Source: Halodurantibacterium daqingensis
GTDB taxonomy: Bacteria; Pseudomonadota; Alphaproteobacteria; Rhodobacterales; Rhodobacteraceae
Length of the DNA: 64,000 nucleotides
NCBI RefSeq assembly: GCF_042666235.1
Contig: NZ_JBHTFQ010000004.1
Location: 310,001 to 374,000, forward strand
Reading direction: 5' to 3'
Both the position numbers and the translations under genes were made by a program. Under the pieces are notes generated by a model. That model was not told the DNA's origin and did not search any database. It saw only the letters and a program-made list of their open reading frames with translations. Positions 59,650 to 64,000 of the stretch are shown here, in pieces; position 1 is the first letter of the stretch, and every line of letters begins with the position of its first letter.

Positions 59650-61821
59650 TCAGTCGATCTGGCCGATGCTCCAGAACAGCGTCTCGCCCGACGCGTCCTG
59701 CAGACCGTCATTGTCGGTCACGACCCATGCCGTGCCTGCCGCGTCGATGGCAAAGCCTTCGATCTTGTCCTGCACATAGCCATTCAGTGCACGAAGGTCG
59801 GGAATGAAATCCCGCACCAGTTCCTTTTCGACGACCGGCAGTTCACCGCCCAGCGGCGCGGGCTGGAGTTGCGAGATGGCGACACGATAGAGCTTCTTCG
59901 TCTGCGCTGCCTCCCCGATCAGGTTGTCGCGCTCGACCACATAGGCCCAATCGCCGTGCAGGGTGATTTCGGAAAGCCCGATCCAGGCGCCCTCGGCGGG
60001 CCTGTCGAGCGGGTAATGCACGGCGCCCCAGGTCTTTGCCGCCGTATCATAGGCGACCAGCTTCACCAGACCGGCAGGATCGTCGCGCCATTCACGCTGC
60101 ACGGCCATCCACAGCCTGTCCCCCTGAACGGCGATGCCCTCGAAGCCGAAGCGGATCTCGTGAGCCAGCAGTTCCGCAGGCAGGGCAATCTCCTCGCGGA
60201 TCTCGCCCTTCGCGTCGGTGCGGTAGATGGCATGCGGGATCAGGCGGTCCGTCCGTCCCTCGGAGGCGAGCCAGAACCCGCCGTCGGCGGCCAGAGCGAT
60301 GCCTTCAAGGTCAAGCTTCTGGGCGGGCTGACCCGCGCGCGTGACGACGATCCTGTCGGTGATCCGTGCCGGGCTCTGGGTGGCATCAATGGTGAAGATC
60401 GAGGGCTGCATGCCAAAGACGCTGTCCGATACCGCATAAAGGCGTCCCGGCGTCGCGGCATCCGCGACCATTCCCGACAGCGCCCCCCAGCCGATCAGCG
60501 TCTCGGCGCCCTCGGAGGTGATCATCGGATAGGCGGCCGGACCCTCCTGCCATTCATAGATCATCACATGGCTGCCCGCCGCACCATCCGCCCGGCCGTC
60601 CAGTTCGTTGGCCGTGACCAGAAGGCCACGCGACGGGATGGCCACGACGCCTTCGGGGCTGATGCCCGAAGGCAGAAGCTGGTGCAGGCGCGGTGCGGCA
60701 AGATCCGACACGTCATAAACCGCGATCAGCGAGGCGCGCTCCAACGCCACAAAGACCATCGGCACTCCGTCGAATGTTGCCGCCTCCATGCCCTCGGGCT
60801 CGATTCCCTTGGAATGGCTGCGATGCTCGGGATAGTGGCCGATGCGGATCACGGCATGTTCCAGCGTGTTGCCCGCGTCCCAGACCGGCGTGCCGTCGCG
60901 GCGGAAGACCGACCAGCCGCGCGTGCCGCCCGTCCAGTCGCCTTCATTGGCGAAGGCGACATGATCGGCATCAAGCCATTTCACCGCATCGGGTTCGCGC
61001 GCCGTCGCCGCCTTGCTGCCCGAAAAATCCAGGGCACCGTCGCGGCGCGTGTCGATCCCCTCAAGCGCCACCTCGCCGGCCGGGAAATGCGTCAGCACCG
61101 CACCATCGGCGCCGATGATGACGATATGGTTGTTTTCCTGAAGCGTGACGACGATTTCGCCGGCCGCGTTGATATCGACGAATTCGGGCTCGGGATCTTC
61201 GGGGAAGATGTCGGCCAGCCCGGTCAAGTCGATCACCTGCAGCGCGCCGCAATCGGCCTGGCCATCGGCGATGGGCAGCTTGACGACAAAACCCGCCGGC
61301 ATCTGCGGCAGCCCGCCATCGCCCAGGCTCTCGTCCCGCTCGTTTTCGATGGCGATCGCCAGGAAGCTGCCATCGGGCGCCTTGGCCACGGCATCGGGCT
61401 GCCCGCCGAGGTCGCATTCCCCGGTGATCGACATGCTGACCGGATCGACAACCACCAGCTTGCCCGAGGGATCCGCGAAGCTTTCCGAGGTGTTGACCCC
61501 GACATAGGCGGACGCGCCGATGAAGACTGCCGTGGTCGGCTCGCCGCCCATGTCGATACTGCCGATCGCCCGCGGCGCCTCTGGGTCCGTGATGTCGATC
61601 AGGCCGATGACGCCAAGGGGGCTGTCGGAATAGATCAGCATCATCCCGTCTTCAGAGGCCGAGACGATCTCGGCCGAGCTGGTGCGCGACCGATCCTCGC
61701 CCTCGGCCATGTTCTCCGTCACCGGAAAGCTGGCGATGCGGTTGAAATGGCGCTCGGCAAGCGCGGGGGTTGCAGCGATAAGTGCCAGCATGGACGACAG
61801 GCAGGTGGAACGGATGGACAT
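59650..61821 (-). CDS. secreted esterase-like phytase-family protein
   Basis: A 723-residue protein with a signal peptide (MSIRSTCLSSMLALIAATPA, cleavage likely ALA-ERH). The N-terminal half is a beta-propeller of repeated strands (GLIDITDPEAPRAIGSIDMG, VSMSITGECDLGGQPDAVA, and others). The C-terminal half is the esterase-like phytase domain (GWGALSGMVADAATPGRLYA, LDLEGIALAADGGFWLASEG, KIEGFAIDAAGTAWVVTDND). It is probably periplasmic or exported and hydrolyses phosphate esters or acts as an alkaline-phosphatase-like enzyme. A Pho-box-like site lies 48 bases upstream, in line with a phosphate role. Catalytic residues cannot be named. Confidence 0.83.
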   Translation of the reverse strand: MSIRSTCLSSMLALIAATPALAERHFNRIASFPVTENMAEGEDRSRTSSAEIVSASEDGMMLIYSDSPLGVIGLIDITDPEAPRAIGSIDMGGEPTTAVFIGASAYVGVNTSESFADPSGKLVVVDPVSMSITGECDLGGQPDAVAKAPDGSFLAIAIENERDESLGDGGLPQMPAGFVVKLPIADGQADCGALQVIDLTGLADIFPEDPEPEFVDINAAGEIVVTLQENNHIVIIGADGAVLTHFPAGEVALEGIDTRRDGALDFSGSKAATAREPDAVKWLDADHVAFANEGDWTGGTRGWSVFRRDGTPVWDAGNTLEHAVIRIGHYPEHRSHSKGIEPEGMEAATFDGVPMVFVALERASLIAVYDVSDLAAPRLHQLLPSGISPEGVVAIPSRGLLVTANELDGRADGAAGSHVMIYEWQEGPAAYPMITSEGAETLIGWGALSGMVADAATPGRLYAVSDSVFGMQPSIFTIDATQSPARITDRIVVTRAGQPAQKLDLEGIALAADGGFWLASEGRTDRLIPHAIYRTDAKGEIREEIALPAELLAHEIRFGFEGIAVQGDRLWMAVQREWRDDPAGLVKLVAYDTAAKTWGAVHYPLDRPAEGAWIGLSEITLHGDWAYVVERDNLIGEAAQTKKLYRVAISQLQPAPLGGELPVVEKELVRDFIPDLRALNGYVQDKIEGFAIDAAGTAWVVTDNDGLQDASGETLFWSIGQID

Positions 61822-61868
61822 GGCGCCTCGCGAATCTGTTGAGCGAGGCCGGAGCCTAGCTGCGGCGT

Positions 61869-61886
61869 GTCACAGATCCGTGACGC
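61869..61886 (-). promoter_or_regulatory. possible Pho box upstream of the phytase-like gene
   Basis: On the minus strand, GCGTCAC-GGAT-CTGTGAC: two 7-base repeats spaced by 4 bases, matching the Pho-box pattern CTGTCAC/T-N4-CTGTCAC/T at 11 of 14 positions. The same bases form the palindrome GTCAC-N6-GTGAC. It lies 48 bases before the start codon. Confidence 0.4.
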
Positions 61887-62290
61887 GCGTCAGCGCAGCT
61901 CGCCGCCGCCATGGCACGCCCGCACCGGCAGTCCGAACGCGCCAGGCTGGTGATTCCGACGCATCCGGGCGGCAGCCACCGGGCTGATGTCGTCACAGCC
62001 CGGATCGGTCATGCTGCTCTCGCCGCTCAAGGCCTATCTGGCTGCCGCCATCGCCGCGGGGCGGTGAACGACCTGATGGCGGCCGTCGGCTTCCGGTCGG
62101 TGCTGGCCATCTGCTGACAAGCTGTGACACGACGATCGCCGGCGTGGCCGCGGCAACGCCGCAGGCACCCTCGCGGGCGGGACGGCGATCTGTCCGCCTG
62201 GCGGACGTATCGCAAATGATGCATGAAATCACCGCCACGATGCGGCACCTTCCGGGCCGGGAACAGAGTCGCTGGTTGAGGGGAGAGATC
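61887..62290. other. intergenic region between divergent phytase-like and TRAP genes
   Basis: About 400 bases. It should hold the TRAP promoter. TGTGAC/GTCACA half-sites recur near 61990 and 62122. No coding pattern or tRNA is seen. The frame entering the TRAP leader is short and Arg-rich. Confidence 0.4.
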
Positions 62291-62353
62291 ATGCGCTCAG
62301 ACATCACGATCGGTCCGGCGCGCCGGGCAGCCGCTGAAAAGATCATGGCATGA
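62291..62353 (+). CDS. possible 20-residue leader peptide before the TRAP genes
   Basis: A short frame, MRSDITIGPARRAAAEKIMA, starts after a strong GGGGAGAG ribosome site and ends with an ATGA overlap on the DctQ start. This arrangement suggests translational coupling. It may be a real leader, or the last part of a lost binding protein, or chance; only the ribosome site and overlap support it. Confidence 0.35.
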   Translation: MRSDITIGPARRAAAEKIMA

Positions 62354-62835
62354 GGGGCAGACGACGCTCGGCCCTTCTGTCGTCGCTGCTTTACGCCTCG
62401 GCGGGCTGTTTCGTGCTGGGCGCGGGGGTCACCGTGGTGGATGTCGCGCTGCGCGGGCTTGCCGGGCGCAATGTGCCCGCCGCGATCGAGCTTACCTCCT
62501 TCGCAATCGGGCTGGGGGCGCTTCTGGCGATGCCGGCCTGCTATTGGCTGCGCAGCAATGTCACCGCCCGGCTTCTGTCAGAGCTTATGCCCCGGCGCTT
62601 CGGTCGACCGCTGTCGCGCCTGGGAGCGGCGAGCGCGGTGGTTTTTGCGGCGGTCCTGTTCTGGGTCATGGCGGGCAACACGCTGTCAAAGATCGGGTCG
62701 CCCGAAACCTCGCGCGATCTGGGCCTGCCGATGCCGGTGCTGCTGGGCATTGTGTCGGTGACGCTGGGCCTGTCGCTGCTGGCCGCGCTTGTCGGCCTCT
62801 GGACCGAATGGCGAGGGGCGCGCCCCCATGATTGA
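62350..62835 (+). CDS. TRAP transporter small permease (DctQ type)
   Basis: A 161-residue protein with four predicted helices (about residues 12-32, 45-65, 88-108 and 128-150), the DctQ layout. The VVDVALRGLAGRNVPAAIEL region is the usual D-x-x-x-R motif after helix 1. It bridges the binding protein and the large permease of a Na+-driven carboxylate (TRAP) importer. The large permease starts 5 bases before its stop. No DctP binding-protein gene is seen upstream. Confidence 0.85.
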   Translation: MRGRRRSALLSSLLYASAGCFVLGAGVTVVDVALRGLAGRNVPAAIELTSFAIGLGALLAMPACYWLRSNVTARLLSELMPRRFGRPLSRLGAASAVVFAAVLFWVMAGNTLSKIGSPETSRDLGLPMPVLLGIVSVTLGLSLLAALVGLWTEWRGARPHD

Positions 62836-64000
62836 CGGTCTGATGATGGGCGGGCTCGGCTTTGCCGCGGCCATTGTTCTTGTCCTGCTGGAGGTTCCGG
62901 TCGCCGTGGCGCTTGGGCTGGTGGGCCTTGGCGGAGCCGCAATGATCCTTGGGCCTGGTGCCGCGGCGACCATCGGCGCCACGACGATCTGGGACAGCCT
63001 GACGAATTACACGCTGACGATGCTGCCGTTGTTCGTGCTGATGGGCAATCTGGCCGCGCAATCTGGGCTTTCGTCGCGGCTCTACCGGTCGATGACCACG
63101 CTGATCGGGCACCGCCGGGGCGGGCTGTCGCTGGCGACCATCGGCGCCTCGGCAGGGTTCGGGATGATCTCGGGTTCGTCGCTGGCAACGACGGCGACGA
63201 TGGGCCGGATCGCGCTGCCGGAAATGCGCGCCGCAGGCTATTCCAATGCGCTCGCGTCAGGGACAGTGGCGGCGGGTGGCACGCTGGGCATCCTGATCCC
63301 GCCGTCGACGGTACTGGTGATCTATGCCTTCATCGCCGAACAGTCGATCCGTGCGATGCTTCTGGCCACGGCGGGGCCGATCCTGATCGCGGTGACGCTT
63401 TATGCGCTGGCGGTCTGGCTGCCCATCCGGCTTGGCTGGCAGGCTGCGCCCGAACGCGCCCGTGCCGACCGGGCCGAACGACGCGCGGCGCTGCGTGAAT
63501 TGTTGCCGCCGCTGGGCGTGTTCGGGCTGATCATGGGCGGGCTCTACACCGGACTGTTCACCGCGAACGAAACCGCCGCGATCGGCGCGGCCGTCGTGCT
63601 GGCCTATGGCGTCCTGTCGCGCCGGCTGACCTGGGCCGGGTTTCTGGAGGCGGCGATGGATACCGCACTGACCTGCGGCGCGCTTTATCTGGTGCTGATC
63701 GCGGCCAATCTGTTCAACTTCTTCCTGGCGCTGTCGGGGCTGCCGTTTTCGCTGACCTCGATGTTCGCGGGGGTGCTGGACAGCCCGCTGACGGTGATCC
63801 TGCTGATGCTGGTGATCTATCTGGTGCTGGGCACCCTGATGGACAGCCTTGCGATGCTGCTGCTGACGGTGCCGCTGTTCGTGCCGGTGGCGCAGGCGGC
63901 GGGGATCGACCTGATCTGGTTCGGCATCTTTGCGGTGATGGTCGTGGAAATGGGGCTGATCACGCCGCCCGTGGGGATGAACCTCTTCGTGCTCAAGACC
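62828..64000 (+). CDS. TRAP transporter large permease (DctM type), cut by window end
   Basis: The first 391 residues, open to the last base of the window. It has the hydrophobic DctM pattern: LLEVPVAVALGLVGLGGAAM at the start, LFVLMGNLAAQSGLSSRLYR, SLATIGASAGFGMISGSSLA with the typical SAT-like ion-binding loop, GILIPPSTVLVIYAFIAEQS and TGLFTANETAAIGA. Late segments MDSLAMLLLTVPLFVPVAQA and ITPPVGMNLFVLKT are near the C terminus, so only a few dozen residues are missing. It carries the transport path for an organic acid. The start overlaps the DctQ gene by 8 bases. Confidence 0.9.
   Translation, partial: MIDGLMMGGLGFAAAIVLVLLEVPVAVALGLVGLGGAAMILGPGAAATIGATTIWDSLTNYTLTMLPLFVLMGNLAAQSGLSSRLYRSMTTLIGHRRGGLSLATIGASAGFGMISGSSLATTATMGRIALPEMRAAGYSNALASGTVAAGGTLGILIPPSTVLVIYAFIAEQSIRAMLLATAGPILIAVTLYALAVWLPIRLGWQAAPERARADRAERRAALRELLPPLGVFGLIMGGLYTGLFTANETAAIGAAVVLAYGVLSRRLTWAGFLEAAMDTALTCGALYLVLIAANLFNFFLALSGLPFSLTSMFAGVLDSPLTVILLMLVIYLVLGTLMDSLAMLLLTVPLFVPVAQAAGIDLIWFGIFAVMVVEMGLITPPVGMNLFVLKT

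Noticed and set aside
59869..61842. A 657-codon frame on the plus strand
   Set aside because: It is antisense to the phytase-like gene, whose signal peptide and repeats are clear.
1..64000. CRISPR arrays, insertion sequences and RNA genes
   Set aside because: I found no regularly spaced repeats, no transposase motif and no tRNA-like cloverleaf or rRNA sequence. The only tandem repeat is the two-unit element at 57907.

Overview
This is a high-GC, gene-dense window from an alphaproteobacterium, most likely a carotenoid-forming Paracoccus or close relative (Rhodobacterales). The main pointer is a crtW-crtZ-crtX-crtY-crtI-crtB run with an inverted crtE and a type 2 IPP isomerase. The many ABC importers, a TRAP carrier and a sulfide:quinone oxidoreductase with a DUF5368 partner fit that group. 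The taxonomic call is inference from gene content. I saw no rRNA, tRNA, CRISPR array or intact insertion sequence.

Layout. 1-1737: end of an aromatic-cleavage operon (hydrolase, LigA/LigB class III extradiol dioxygenase, YciI protein). 2348-4628: divergent LysR regulator and FAD amine/amino-acid oxidase. 5250-13192: an amide operon in which the sensor pair AmiC/AmiR precedes a dipeptide-type ABC importer, a formamidase/acetamidase and a fused two-domain ATPase; a promoter and a terminator-like hairpin lie in its leader. 13675-14598: a LysR regulator. 14552-26369 (minus): a ten-gene peptide scavenging operon (prolyl iminopeptidase, S9 peptidase, M20 amidohydrolase, full dipeptide ABC importer, serine hydrolase, MmgE/PrpD protein).

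26668-28557: Tat-exported SQR-type flavoprotein plus DUF5368 protein, behind a promoter with an AT-rich palindrome. 28887-33139: ABC ATPase, FtsX permease and HlyD adaptor exporter. 33161-35750 (minus): arsenic operon arsR-acr3-arsC-arsH with a clear promoter. 36035-48203: an amino-sugar region with a sugar ABC importer, an argininosuccinate-lyase-like enzyme, ROK kinase, NagB, a divergent ROK repressor with its probable operator, a large PIG-L deacetylase and a DMT exporter. 49014-57711: carotenoid genes. 57965-58621: a YjdF/DUF2238-like membrane protein. 59650-61821: a secreted phytase-like esterase with a possible Pho box. 62350-64000: TRAP small permease and the start of the large permease, cut by the window end.

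The window is mostly nutrient scavenging (amides, peptides, amino sugars, carboxylates) plus protective functions (arsenic, sulfide, ketocarotenoids). The two least ordinary assemblies are the AmiC/AmiR-controlled amide import operon and the amino-sugar cluster that carries a fumarase/argininosuccinate-lyase superfamily enzyme.
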